Below, piece after piece: positions 15,271-24,010 of a stretch of DNA of 32,955 bases. The DNA is from Opitutales bacterium (lineage in GTDB: Bacteria > Verrucomicrobiota > Verrucomicrobiia > Opitutales > T3Sed10-336), in the NCBI GenBank assembly GCA_020831535.1, contig JAFIGF010000073.1, forward strand, positions 1-32,955, read 5' to 3'. Made by a program: the position numbers and the translations under genes. Positions within the stretch are counted from its first letter, which is position 1. Each line of letters opens with the position of its first letter. Below the pieces are notes generated by a model, which was given only the letters and a program-made list of their open reading frames with translations, had not been told where the DNA came from and did no database searches.

Positions 15271-16274
15271 TTTTCAGTTGTTAAGAATTTATCTAGTGTC
15301 TCAACGGGAAGTCCCGGAAGATATTTCGGGAAGATTTTCCCCAAGGCAACCAGGTTTTTTTTGTAACGTTCAGTTTGTACCAGGCGGAGCCAAAGTTTCG
15401 CGGCTTGTGTTATATTATATTCGCGGGCGGCTTGTGCCTCAGGTAACATCCAAGGGCGGTCATCTCCAAAATGATAGGTCATTTGCGCGTGAGATAAAAC
15501 CAGCAGGTTCTTGGCAATCGCGGCCATATTAAAGAGTAAGCTTCGCATCACCGCGCCGCGGCCTATGATGGCACTCGTTGCCACGAATTGATCAAGCCAG
15601 GATATTGGAAATACAAAACAATCCAATCCGGGATGAGTGATTCCAATCTCCGCATGTCGAAGTGCTTCGGGTATTCCTGGGATGGGTTTATCAGGATAGT
15701 TTTCGAATGTGCGGCGATTGACAATCAGACTGTCGTAGCCAGATTGGAGAAATGAGCAACAGACTTCGTAAAACCATGGTTGCAAATGAATGTCTGCATT
15801 GGTGAAAACAACGTGTGTCGCATCGTTGGTGTTTTGTTTTATTGAATTCAGTAAATCGAATAGGCGCGGCAAAAGGCCTTGATTAGCGTAAGGGGGCAAA
15901 TCTCTTTCATTAGATGGGTTCTCTGCATGCGAGAGACGTAATGCTTCAAAATCAGGTGGGACCAGATGCAACTCTTCACTGTTCGCAATTCCCCAAAGGT
16001 CCGGTCGAGGGCTACCATTGGTACAAGAAAAACCAGCGGCTGCCCGCATGGACTGGATGACGGTTAATTGTTCGTTAGGAAGTTGAAGGTTTGGAGGCCC
16101 GGGATTTTCCTGACCGTCCGAACGGATAGAGCCGAATGTGTTTTCTTTTTGCTTGCTGAATAAATTGATGGCATGGGCGATCCTTATAGGCTGATTGTTT
16201 TTCACCTCAGAATCAAAAAAATCCGCAAGAAAGTCATCTTTCTCCTGCCAAGTAATGTTGCAGGTCTTTTTCAT
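15267..16274 (-). CDS. hypothetical protein with GT-A-like features
   Basis: The 335-residue protein is not one I can name. Around residues 153-165 it has THVVFTNADIHLQPWFY, a hydrophobic strand ending in Asp-x-His that looks like the metal-binding motif of GT-A glycosyltransferases. GLLPRLFDLLNSI precedes it and HPGLDCFVFPISWL follows (about 218-231), a pattern common in glycosyltransferase-like proteins of capsule loci. No signal peptide or membrane span is visible. Between a sulfotransferase (42-base gap) and an overlapping FkbM methyltransferase, a sugar-transfer role is a reasonable guess. The aldehyde or nucleotide-sugar donor cannot be read from sequence. Confidence 0.72.
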   Translation of the reverse strand: MKKTCNITWQEKDDFLADFFDSEVKNNQPIRIAHAINLFSKQKENTFGSIRSDGQENPGPPNLQLPNEQLTVIQSMRAAAGFSCTNGSPRPDLWGIANSEELHLVPPDFEALRLSHAENPSNERDLPPYANQGLLPRLFDLLNSIKQNTNDATHVVFTNADIHLQPWFYEVCCSFLQSGYDSLIVNRRTFENYPDKPIPGIPEALRHAEIGITHPGLDCFVFPISWLDQFVATSAIIGRGAVMRSLLFNMAAIAKNLLVLSHAQMTYHFGDDRPWMLPEAQAAREYNITQAAKLWLRLVQTERYKKNLVALGKIFPKYLPGLPVETLDKFLTTEK

Positions 16275-16316
16275 GGGTCAGGCAAATGTATAATTTGAAT
16301 TGGTGCTGGTTTGTCT

Positions 16317-17102
16317 TCACATGGAGTTTTTCCAATAGGACACATCGATACCAAAATCCTGGGAGAGCTTTTCAATTTCAGGCTCGTAGCGAGACCATAG
16401 CCATTGGTAGTCCTCCATGGATAGCCCTTGGTCTGATTGAGCGTTAAGTTTGGGTAACTCATATCCGTCCAGCGAAATCCCAAGATCGGACTCAAGCTGC
16501 CGAATTCCGCTTTGCGGATTTGCGGAGAATTTCTCCAATACGAGAATGGAGAATCGGCTGGGGCTGAATAATTCAAACCAGCGTGATAGTTGGCTGTGAT
16601 AAAGGCCTTTTGAAAAATACGAGAGGTGTCGCGAGTGCCATGGGTCAAAGACCATACGTGTCAGCTCTTGTTCGATGGCCTCTCGAAAAGAAAGGTTTTC
16701 AACTGGATACCCCATTTGATCAACCCATTTAGAACCGGGAATCCAGTTATTTATTGCATGACAATAGTGAGAGTAAGCACGTTTCACTGGATTACGCAGT
16801 ACCACTATAAACCGGAGGTCTTCGCCAAGCCAATCTTTGATTAGAAATCTTGCCTGACGGTCCATGATGTACGAGGGGGTGAAATCCATACGCCATTGTT
16901 TGGGCTGGTACTGCCGCAAATAGGCGTCAAACCCATCCTTTGTAACCGACCCCTGGTCAAAAAAGTGCATTTCTTTTTTAGGCGAATCTATTTCCGGGTG
17001 AGATGAGAGTAATTTTGCCAAAGATGTGGTGCCACATTTTGCACAACCGATACCGATCAAATTTGGTCTCAAAGAGGCTAGGGAGTGCTCACGCATAAAC
17101 AT
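16317..17102 (-). CDS. PAPS-dependent sulfotransferase
   Basis: With the ATG at 17102 the product has 261 residues, close to the usual size of heparan-type bacterial sulfotransferases. The 5'-phosphosulfate loop IGCAKCGTTSLAKLL (18-32) and the 3'-phosphate motif FIVVLRNPVKRAYSHY (98-113) are both intact. Between them HFFDQG and DFTPSYI are the segments usual in the NDST/HS3ST-like family. It would transfer sulfate from PAPS to a sugar hydroxyl or amine in the cytoplasm. Upstream ATGs at 17129 and 17168 are in frame but would overlap the giant gene; 17102 lies one base past that gene's stop, fitting termination-reinitiation. Confidence 0.9.
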   Translation of the reverse strand: MFMREHSLASLRPNLIGIGCAKCGTTSLAKLLSSHPEIDSPKKEMHFFDQGSVTKDGFDAYLRQYQPKQWRMDFTPSYIMDRQARFLIKDWLGEDLRFIVVLRNPVKRAYSHYCHAINNWIPGSKWVDQMGYPVENLSFREAIEQELTRMVFDPWHSRHLSYFSKGLYHSQLSRWFELFSPSRFSILVLEKFSANPQSGIRQLESDLGISLDGYELPKLNAQSDQGLSMEDYQWLWSRYEPEIEKLSQDFGIDVSYWKNSM

Positions 17103-17103
17103 T

Positions 17104-20100
17104 TTAGGTGCGTTTTGAGGGAGAGGCATATCCGTTTCGCATAAGCCAAGCGTAGTGATCGAGCTCAATCCGGGTAATGTCAGCCGGACTGAGGGTGTCG
17201 GCGAAGGTTAGCTTATGTTGCGGATCCGTAATATGCTCAGCGGTCAGTAAAGTGGTATCGTATTGGTCAAGAGGAAGGTTTTCAACCTGGTGGGTGATGT
17301 CTTCGGCGTTCTTTTCATCAAAGTTAAGCAGTGACAATATCTTCTTCACGACATCAATCGGGTTCGCACGGTAGCGTTCGTAGGTGAATTCATAGTCACT
17401 GTAGGGCGACCATACTTCGTGTAACATGCGGTTGTATTTGGCGTATTCAGCGGGAGTGTTCAGCTTTTCTAAAAGAAAGAACTTGCGGCGAACCGCCGAC
17501 GCAACCGTATCGCGCAAATCCCTTTTCGTAGTTAAAACAACGGTGGCGAGGTCCAGTACATCATCTCTCATTTCGTGGATTTTAATAATTGTCGGCAGGG
17601 ATGATTTTCGTGCTTCGCGAGCAATGTTCTCCTTTTCGGAGTAATTTGTTAAAGCCTCCACGCCCATGGAGGCAAAGCCCAAACGCACTATATTATAGAG
17701 CGCAGTTGAACCAGAATGCCGCATTCCTGCAATCACTACGACAGGGGCGGATTTTTTGCGAATCGAAGTTCGCAATGGCATCTTTTCCTTAGTTGCCGCA
17801 TTTTGCACCGGCATGGGGATTTGATTCGTGGAGGCGGTCTCCATTTCTTTCGTAAGAAACTTTGCCAAATAGCTATCTTCGGACACCTCAATTTGCTCAC
17901 GGATATCCTTTGCCATCTTATTCATTTTAGAAGAAAGCAGATTTTCTTTCTTTCGGGTCTCATTCTTTTCAGCTTCCAGAGCGCGTCGAACTTTCTGGAT
18001 ATTCATTGCCATTTCATCAATTGTAGAAGAAAAATTATCTTCTTTCTTTCTCGCTCTATCCATTTCAGCTTTCAGCGTGTGTCGAATTTCCTGGATATTC
18101 TTTGCGATTTCATCGGTTTTAGAAGAAAGCAGCTTTTCTTTATTTATAGCCTTATTCCTTTCAGTCTTTAAAGTACGACGAACATCTTTGAATTTCCTCG
18201 AGGTAACCTCAGCTTCTTCTAAACGATCCTGGCGAATCTTTCGAATCCGCTTTCTGAATCGGGTACTATCAAGAGCGAATCCGAGAAAAAAAACAGAAAG
18301 AAGGATGCCGTTAAGCAGAAGAAGTAAACGGTCAAGCCCCATGCCTTCGGGTTGCATATAAATGAGCGTTATCGATGCGAGTAAAGCCAAAATTATACCA
18401 GTAGAAACTCCCGGTATAAACCAATGATTTATTTTACGCCATTTTTCTGTTCTTGGTCGGGCATTTTTGCGTATGCGGTTACCTTGTGGCGGATTGTTCA
18501 CTGGTGGGGTTGTTTTTATAGCGCTATTTTTCGCATCGATTGATTTAGTTTTATCGAAATGTACGGACTTTTCACGTGTAAAAGGGCCTGGCAACAATCT
18601 TGCCGTCTTTAAAGGGGCGGAAGCTGCATTCTGAATTATATCCGAAAAACGAATTTTGACTGATTGTTTTGTCAGAGAAGACGTAACGTGCCCGATGGCT
18701 TTTTCGGCCATTTTTTTATTTGATTCTTGATCCACAATCATGGATCGAATGACGGCCGTCAATTTTTCCATGTTTCTTTCTTGCACGATACGGGCACATC
18801 CAGACTCAGAGAGGTATTGTATTGTTGCGACATCCGCAGGACCGTAGGCTAGTAGGGGAGTTCCCGAGGCAAGGCATTCGGGCATTTTATTGGCCAGGGA
18901 GAATTTTATATAAGACTTGCTTGTTTTATCAAAATTGTAGGCAATAAGGAGGCAATCCGCCTCAGTGAGAAAGGTTTTGTAGTCCTCTTCTGTTACTAAC
19001 GTGTGAACAGAAATACCTGGCAATCGGCCAAGCTGGAATTGGGCTTTTTCAAGATACCAATTCATGGTATATATTTCAAATCGGATTGAATGTTCGTTTT
19101 GTAAAGAAGCTACCGCACCGGCGGTGTCCGCGACACTCGCATAGGTCATGTCGTCGGCGAGACCACCCATGTATCGCATTACGAAAGTTTGAGAATCTGG
19201 GTCGGAAGGGTGTGATTCATGCTTTTTAGGCGGGTAGTCATCCGTGTCGGCACCATTGGCCAGAGGAGTCCATTCACCCCCATAGCGTTTCTTGTACTCC
19301 TCCGACATTGGTTCGGAAATGCTGAGGCGCCGGGTGGCTGAGTTCAGCATACTTTCAAGACGTGGGGCGAGGTTGGCAAACCTTTCAGGATTCTGAATCC
19401 TCAAACGTTCAGGCCAGTCATCCATCATGTGGATTACCACGGGTACCCTGATGGCGGTCATAATAGATTCTGCGATTTCAAATAGTTGCGGGGAATCAAT
19501 CGGCCGGATGTATATGACCTCAGGGGCGAAAGACCTGCACACTTCGATGATTTCTTCGTGCGATGTGGCATGCGTATGACATGGGGCATCTGTTCCGTTC
19601 AGAACCGGTTTGTTTTTGTTCAGTGAGATTTGCAGAAAGTATGCTTTCGGCCAATCCCCAAGGAAAACTTTTTTTATTTGGCCCGTAGCGGATGGGTGCC
19701 CGACCGGGGTGCTGTCTATCATCAAGAGTTTTATGGGAGTCGAAGCATTCGTGCTCGGAGTGGACTGGAAGAATTGTTTCTTGCCTGGTGGTAATTCACT
19801 GGCGAGTTCACCTCGACGAAAGACCTCAAGGTGCCCTCCCACTGTGCAGTTGACGATTTCACGGTCAACAGCCTCAAAGGCTGCCTTTGCCATCTGGTAG
19901 GTTTTTTCCATTTCTCCGACATCAGCCGCCTGCCAGACCTTTCCTTTGAAGTAACTTTTGAGGAAGTGGTTTTCGTCGTCCTCGTTTTGTTGGATAAAAT
20001 CGCCTTCCCTGGCTGAAGCTTCCTGCTTGTAGGCGTGGTCGAAACCTACCAAGATGACTTTCCTGAAGCCCAGGCTGTAGGAAAGCTGAAGGTTGAAGAA

Positions 20101-21582
20101 GGACACGGTGGAGCGCCAGGATATCCAATCTATGGCATTGGTAGATGCTTCCGGAGTGAGGAGGGCATCAAGGTAGAGAGTCCTTTCGTCGGGAAGCAGG
20201 AAATGGCTTAGCCAGTATGGATAGATTTTAATGAGGTTCTCCAAGCGGTTAAACTGATGGCTGCCTTGTTTAGCCACGAGGAAATTGGTTATGGTGTGAT
20301 AGGTGGCCCGCTTGAGCAGTCCGGGATCGAGGGTGGCATAATTGGATATGATGACATCCAAGCCCTCGAAGAGGGAAAAATCGGTTTTGCGTAGGCTGGG
20401 TCCGTTGCCAACGACGATGCAGGTATCCGAGCGTCTTTGTGTTGCAAGTTCTTCGAGACGTTTGGCGCTGCGGTCAAGTTGGGCATCGAGCCAGGATTTG
20501 TCGTAACAGGCGTGGAAGTTGTCCGTGACTTCGTAGCCGTAGAAATCTCCGCCTTCCGGCATGCGCGCGGTATAGCGTCTCCAGGCAGTCGGTTTTTCCT
20601 TGTCTCCGGGCCTGGCATAGCCGGTCCTTTGTAATTCGGTTTTTGCAGGTTCGAGGTGGTAGGGGACTTCCATGGGGATTCCGAGATCTTCCATGTAGCG
20701 GGCGGTTTCGCGGATACCGTCGTTCTTCGAGGATTTTAATAAAGCAAGGGTGTCCTGGTCGCCGTTGGCTTCGCGTAAGAGTTGTTTGAGTTTGGCCTTT
20801 CTTTGCTCGGGTGAAGCGGTGGGCGTGCCCGCCTGGGTGACGACGCCGTCGGCTCCTTCGAGGATGCAATCCGCCTGACGTTCGGCCCATTTGTAATGCA
20901 CATAGCCGAAGTGTTTTTTGCAGGTGTCGAAATGTTCGTAGAGGCTTTCCACGCGGTGGCTGGCGGTTTTCATGCCATCCCACCAGCGATGGCAGGCAAG
21001 AATGCGGTCTAGGTGGCCCCATTTGAAGCAGGCTTCCGCGATGCGTACCCAGTATTCATAGTCGAGGGTATAATGCATGTCCAGCGGCGGGCCGCCCACG
21101 GCCTCAAAGACTCTGCGGTGGATGAAAACTCCGGGCTGTACGATGCCGACCTGATAATGGAACGATTGGCGCAGTTCGGCGATGTTTTTGTTGACGTAGC
21201 CGTCTTTGAGTTTTTTTCCAACTTCATCCACGAAGACCACATTGCCGTAAACGACATCGGGTTTGTCCGGAGCATTGAAGCGTTCGCCCACCGCTTGCAG
21301 CACTTGGTCATCAGCATAGTAATCATCCGAATTCAACCATGCCAGAATATCACCTTTGGCCATGGCGAAGCCTTTGCAGATGGCGTCTGACTGCCCCTCG
21401 TCGGGCTCGGCGATGAGGGTAACCCCCTTGGCGTTCTTGGCGATGTTCCTGCTTCCGTCCTTGGAGCCCGGATCGATGACAATATGCTCCAGGGCGGGCT
21501 TGGACTGGCATGCAACGGAGCGTAGGTTTTGAGGCAGAAAACGGGCCTGGTTGAAGGAAGGTGTGATTATTGAAATAGTCAT
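17104..21582 (-). CDS. giant fusion: GT2 + MptE-like + GT4-like + membrane hairpin + coiled coil + sulfotransferase
   Basis: This 1492-residue protein carries at least four enzyme-like modules. Residues 1 to about 270 are a GT2 domain (ISIITPSFNQ; Asp86-Asp87 in NSDDYY). About 380-610 is an MptE-like domain (GNGPSL at 392-397; VILVGFDHAYK). About 617-1000 is GT4-like (MMDDWPERL, LANGAD, KMPECLASGTPLLAYG). Two hydrophobic spans lie near 1054-1105. A coiled coil follows with three 32-residue repeats (from 1136), then a sulfotransferase domain with GMRHSGST (1286-1293) and VVLTTKRDLRDTV. The hairpin would leave both ends in the cytoplasm, where nucleotide sugars and PAPS are. The ATG at 21582 gives the normal GT2 start; one at 21621, three bases after the previous stop, adds 13 residues. 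No stop or frameshift interrupts the frame. Confidence 0.9.
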   Translation of the reverse strand: MTISIITPSFNQARFLPQNLRSVACQSKPALEHIVIDPGSKDGSRNIAKNAKGVTLIAEPDEGQSDAICKGFAMAKGDILAWLNSDDYYADDQVLQAVGERFNAPDKPDVVYGNVVFVDEVGKKLKDGYVNKNIAELRQSFHYQVGIVQPGVFIHRRVFEAVGGPPLDMHYTLDYEYWVRIAEACFKWGHLDRILACHRWWDGMKTASHRVESLYEHFDTCKKHFGYVHYKWAERQADCILEGADGVVTQAGTPTASPEQRKAKLKQLLREANGDQDTLALLKSSKNDGIRETARYMEDLGIPMEVPYHLEPAKTELQRTGYARPGDKEKPTAWRRYTARMPEGGDFYGYEVTDNFHACYDKSWLDAQLDRSAKRLEELATQRRSDTCIVVGNGPSLRKTDFSLFEGLDVIISNYATLDPGLLKRATYHTITNFLVAKQGSHQFNRLENLIKIYPYWLSHFLLPDERTLYLDALLTPEASTNAIDWISWRSTVSFFNLQLSYSLGFRKVILVGFDHAYKQEASAREGDFIQQNEDDENHFLKSYFKGKVWQAADVGEMEKTYQMAKAAFEAVDREIVNCTVGGHLEVFRRGELASELPPGKKQFFQSTPSTNASTPIKLLMIDSTPVGHPSATGQIKKVFLGDWPKAYFLQISLNKNKPVLNGTDAPCHTHATSHEEIIEVCRSFAPEVIYIRPIDSPQLFEIAESIMTAIRVPVVIHMMDDWPERLRIQNPERFANLAPRLESMLNSATRRLSISEPMSEEYKKRYGGEWTPLANGADTDDYPPKKHESHPSDPDSQTFVMRYMGGLADDMTYASVADTAGAVASLQNEHSIRFEIYTMNWYLEKAQFQLGRLPGISVHTLVTEEDYKTFLTEADCLLIAYNFDKTSKSYIKFSLANKMPECLASGTPLLAYGPADVATIQYLSESGCARIVQERNMEKLTAVIRSMIVDQESNKKMAEKAIGHVTSSLTKQSVKIRFSDIIQNAASAPLKTARLLPGPFTREKSVHFDKTKSIDAKNSAIKTTPPVNNPPQGNRIRKNARPRTEKWRKINHWFIPGVSTGIILALLASITLIYMQPEGMGLDRLLLLLNGILLSVFFLGFALDSTRFRKRIRKIRQDRLEEAEVTSRKFKDVRRTLKTERNKAINKEKLLSSKTDEIAKNIQEIRHTLKAEMDRARKKEDNFSSTIDEMAMNIQKVRRALEAEKNETRKKENLLSSKMNKMAKDIREQIEVSEDSYLAKFLTKEMETASTNQIPMPVQNAATKEKMPLRTSIRKKSAPVVVIAGMRHSGSTALYNIVRLGFASMGVEALTNYSEKENIAREARKSSLPTIIKIHEMRDDVLDLATVVLTTKRDLRDTVASAVRRKFFLLEKLNTPAEYAKYNRMLHEVWSPYSDYEFTYERYRANPIDVVKKILSLLNFDEKNAEDITHQVENLPLDQYDTTLLTAEHITDPQHKLTFADTLSPADITRIELDHYAWLMRNGYASPSKRT
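17890..18177 (-). repeat. three tandem 96-bp in-frame repeats encoding 32-residue coiled-coil units
   Basis: Copies lie at 18177-18082, 18081-17986 and 17985-17890. The phase is set by the recurring TAGAAG at 18120, 18024 and 17928, spaced 96 bases apart. Each unit reads like R-x-L-x-x-E followed by KEx-LLSSK-type and an M/I-A-x-x-I segment. The copies have diverged at many positions, so the duplication is old but preserved in frame. They lie between the membrane hairpin and the sulfotransferase domain of the giant protein. Confidence 0.8.
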
Positions 21583-21623
21583 AACCGATGCTCGTTTACG
21601 TTTGGTTACTTGAATCGACATGA

Positions 21624-22406
21624 TCAAGGCAGGCCAGAAGTGCCCTTGCTTTTCCAGCCGTTGATAAATTTTCCAGTTTCCTCCTTTGTGTAAAAATGAC
21701 GAAACCAATTACTTTGATAAATGGCTTCCACTGCACTGAATTGTGAAGCAAGTTCCGATTTGAATTCTTCGTAAATGGGGGCTACGGACTTATTGGCTGT
21801 TATGTTTGCTCTTTTTAACTTGATATCAATATCCCCCAGCCAGCTTTGCAGGATTGCCTCTTTTTGCCAATCAGACACCTCGGCTTTCAAAAATAGGAAT
21901 TCAATACCGTTCTTCTGAAATAGCGCAATTCCCGCATTGCGGCAAAAGGGGACACACTGCCGATTGAGGCCAAATACGCCACCAATTTCCCGGTCAAGCC
22001 ATTTGTCCATAGTGAACAGTGGGACTTTGGATAGAAAAATTGCGACCATGTCCCGAACATTCGGCAACTGATCCGGGTTGAATCCGTATAACTCAAGATT
22101 TTCAAAAAAAGAGCTGACGTTTCTGGCCAAAGGATCTCTGACAACTGTTATAACCTTCAGTTTGCAGCGGGGGTTACTCATCTTTCTAAGAACTTCGGCC
22201 GAGTCTGCCACATGTCCGTTAAGGGTTTTGGTATGAATTTTGAGTTTGTTTGCCACTGCCTCCAATTTCTCTGGGTCAAGAAAGTGTGTATGGTAACAGG
22301 GCCATCGGTTTCTTGCCTTGAGTGCCTCATGCAAGGTGGAGGAACCCACTTTGCCTGGGGTATGAATAGCAATAATCTCGCAGGGGGCTGGGTTCTTCGG
22401 ATTCAT
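21624..22406 (-). CDS. sulfotransferase-like protein (putative capsular polysaccharide type)
   Basis: The 260-residue protein has HTPGKVGSSTLHEAL (15-29), a P-loop of the sulfotransferase kind in which GKVGSS replaces the common KSGTT/KCGTT. VITVVRDPLARNVSSFF (85-101) is the 3'-phosphate site. This GKVGSS form is common in proteins annotated as putative capsular polysaccharide synthesis sulfotransferases. The middle region carries a conserved-looking DKWLDREIGGVFG. It ends three bases before an in-frame ATG of the giant gene and starts 15 bases after the FkbM stop, so it is inside the same transcript. Acceptor unknown; probably a glycan. Confidence 0.82.
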   Translation of the reverse strand: MNPKNPAPCEIIAIHTPGKVGSSTLHEALKARNRWPCYHTHFLDPEKLEAVANKLKIHTKTLNGHVADSAEVLRKMSNPRCKLKVITVVRDPLARNVSSFFENLELYGFNPDQLPNVRDMVAIFLSKVPLFTMDKWLDREIGGVFGLNRQCVPFCRNAGIALFQKNGIEFLFLKAEVSDWQKEAILQSWLGDIDIKLKRANITANKSVAPIYEEFKSELASQFSAVEAIYQSNWFRHFYTKEETGKFINGWKSKGTSGLP

Positions 22407-22421
22407 GAGTAGACAGTGCTT

Positions 22422-23087
22422 TCAATTAGCTTGAAAACCTTTTTTAGAAAATTCCGGTCGATTGGAGGGGACGAGAAAAAGATCCAATTGCCAAAGCGCT
22501 TTATCTGCGGGCCGAAAGACTGGGTCGGCAATATCAATGCAACGAAATCCCTTTTTACCGAAAAAGAGAAGCATGCGGTGAAACAGGCGCTGCTCTTCGC
22601 CGAAATTATAGGCTTCGGCAACTATTAAATTCGTATTACCCAGCACCGAAGTTGCCCCTTTCATTATTTCGCGATCATGGCCATGTGTGTCCAATTTTAT
22701 CAGATAGGGTCCGGGAAGTTTTAGACGCTTGATTTCATGATCCAATGTCGTGGCAGGCAATCTCTGAGAGGCATCTTTTTCGCTTTGACTCTTGCTTACT
22801 GAACCTCCCATTGGGTTTGTATCGCTACCCAAGAAGGAGGTTTCCCCGCATTTCGACGATGCCGCAGCAAGTACGTATTGAGCATTTTTATTCGCGGCGC
22901 AGGTTTTGAGATCATTCTGCCAGTAAGGATTCGCTTCAATCATGAGTACCTTCGCATCCGGCCAGAATTTGCGGGCCAAACGGGTCCAGGACCCTTTGGC
23001 CGCACCAACGTCGATGATTGTATTGATTTGCAAGTCACGAGCCGACTGACGTTGCAAAGCATTTTCCATGGTGACAGGTAATTTCAT
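22422..23087 (-). CDS. FkbM-family SAM-dependent methyltransferase
   Basis: The 221-residue protein has TIIDVGAAKGSWTRLARKF (23-41) as the SAM loop and VLMIEANPYW (47-56) as the acidic second strand. YLIKLDTHGHDREIMKGA (about 127-144) stands in the place of the usual IDVEGxE motif, with Asp-Thr-His-Gly-His in this subgroup. It is somewhat shorter than the other FkbM protein here and not closely similar to it, so the two probably methylate different positions or residues. A GGAAA ribosome-binding site stands just before the ATG at 23087. It is the first gene after an AT-rich gap that may hold an internal promoter. Confidence 0.88.
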   Translation of the reverse strand: MKLPVTMENALQRQSARDLQINTIIDVGAAKGSWTRLARKFWPDAKVLMIEANPYWQNDLKTCAANKNAQYVLAAASSKCGETSFLGSDTNPMGGSVSKSQSEKDASQRLPATTLDHEIKRLKLPGPYLIKLDTHGHDREIMKGATSVLGNTNLIVAEAYNFGEEQRLFHRMLLFFGKKGFRCIDIADPVFRPADKALWQLDLFLVPSNRPEFSKKGFQAN

Positions 23088-23101
23088 AGTTTTCCAAAAC
23101 G

Positions 23102-23117
23102 ATTATATATAATTATA
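23102..23117 (-). promoter_or_regulatory. candidate -10 region(s) of an internal promoter before the FkbM gene
   Basis: In the 102-base gap between two minus-strand genes, the minus strand contains two perfect TATAAT hexamers (23107-23102 and 23117-23112) within a very AT-rich stretch. Only weak -35 matches are found 16-17 bases upstream of the first. It may give separate transcription of the downstream genes, but AT-richness alone can produce such hexamers. Confidence 0.3.
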
Positions 23118-23189
23118 TTATTCTTGAAATAGGTGATAGGTGATGTTTAAAAAACGGGAAATGTACAAAAATATTAACAATTGTGAAGG

Positions 23190-24002
23190 TCATCTATTGG
23201 ATGGCTCTAGGTATTTGCAAGTAAAATCTCGCATCCAAGGCCAGGCATCAACTACCGAATTAATAAGTTCAGCATAACCAACATCGCAGGCAAGCTTAAG
23301 TATAAAATCCTCCTCTTCTTTGGTGATCTCGGATACAAATGCACCGGCAGTTCCTTTCCTGAAAAACTTCCCGCTTCCCTTGTGCCTATCAGGTATATTA
23401 TTAAATTCAGTCAAGTTTGCGCATGCAGCAGCCTGTTGCTCAGAAATATTCAATCCCATCTTCAGGTGGGTTTCGATTAAAAATGATGATCCGTAATAAG
23501 ATAAGTCACTATGCAAAGCTTCATATACGGTGTAAACATAGTGGTTTTTGTTTCGAGCTCCCCAGTCTACCCAATTGCTATGATAAATTTTATTCTGAAG
23601 AATAAATTTAGAAGACTCAAGCTTAATCCATTTATTTAGTGGCAAATCTGTTAGCTTGTGGCGAAGATTATGATGATAGCGGGACAATACCATGTCCCTC
23701 GGGTCACGAAGTATATTAGCTACAATAGGTATTGCCTTTGATCTGGCAGATATTTGATCTATCAGCCTGGGTGAATTCCAATGTTGTTTGGTGTAATAAA
23801 GCTTGTTGTCCTCTAAAGAATGCAGAACAAAATCTAATAATTTTGTTTCATCGACACAAGAATTCCTCCATCCATCTTGCTGAAAACAATTCGGGATGGG
23901 CGTCCATGTGTTTGTTTTTCTTATTAACTGAACCAGCCAAGTTGATCCTGATTTCGCTGCTCCATTTAAAATCAGCCAAGGAATCGTTCTGTTTTTCTTC
24001 AT
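23190..24002 (-). CDS. PAPS-dependent sulfotransferase
   Basis: The 270-residue protein resembles cytosolic-type (Sulfotransfer_1) enzymes. The phosphosulfate loop is LILNGAAKSGSTWLVQLI (10-27), with the family Trp after the Thr. The 3'-phosphate motif is IVANILRDPRDMVLSRYHH (93-111). A C-terminal FFRKGTAGAFVSEITKEE (about 223-240) matches the RKGxxGDWKxxFT motif of that family, which contacts PAPS. All three motifs are present, so it should be active. Its codons are visibly AT-richer than those of the genes around it, which may mean recent transfer. It follows the decayed YhcH-like gene by eight bases. Confidence 0.9.
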   Translation of the reverse strand: MKKNRTIPWLILNGAAKSGSTWLVQLIRKTNTWTPIPNCFQQDGWRNSCVDETKLLDFVLHSLEDNKLYYTKQHWNSPRLIDQISARSKAIPIVANILRDPRDMVLSRYHHNLRHKLTDLPLNKWIKLESSKFILQNKIYHSNWVDWGARNKNHYVYTVYEALHSDLSYYGSSFLIETHLKMGLNISEQQAAACANLTEFNNIPDRHKGSGKFFRKGTAGAFVSEITKEEEDFILKLACDVGYAELINSVVDAWPWMRDFTCKYLEPSNR

Positions 24003-24010
24003 TGGGTAAC

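Noticed and set aside
16271..16648. 125-codon minus-strand frame overlapping the 261-residue sulfotransferase
   Set aside because: It lies in a different frame of a gene with intact sulfotransferase motifs, and shows no domain of its own.
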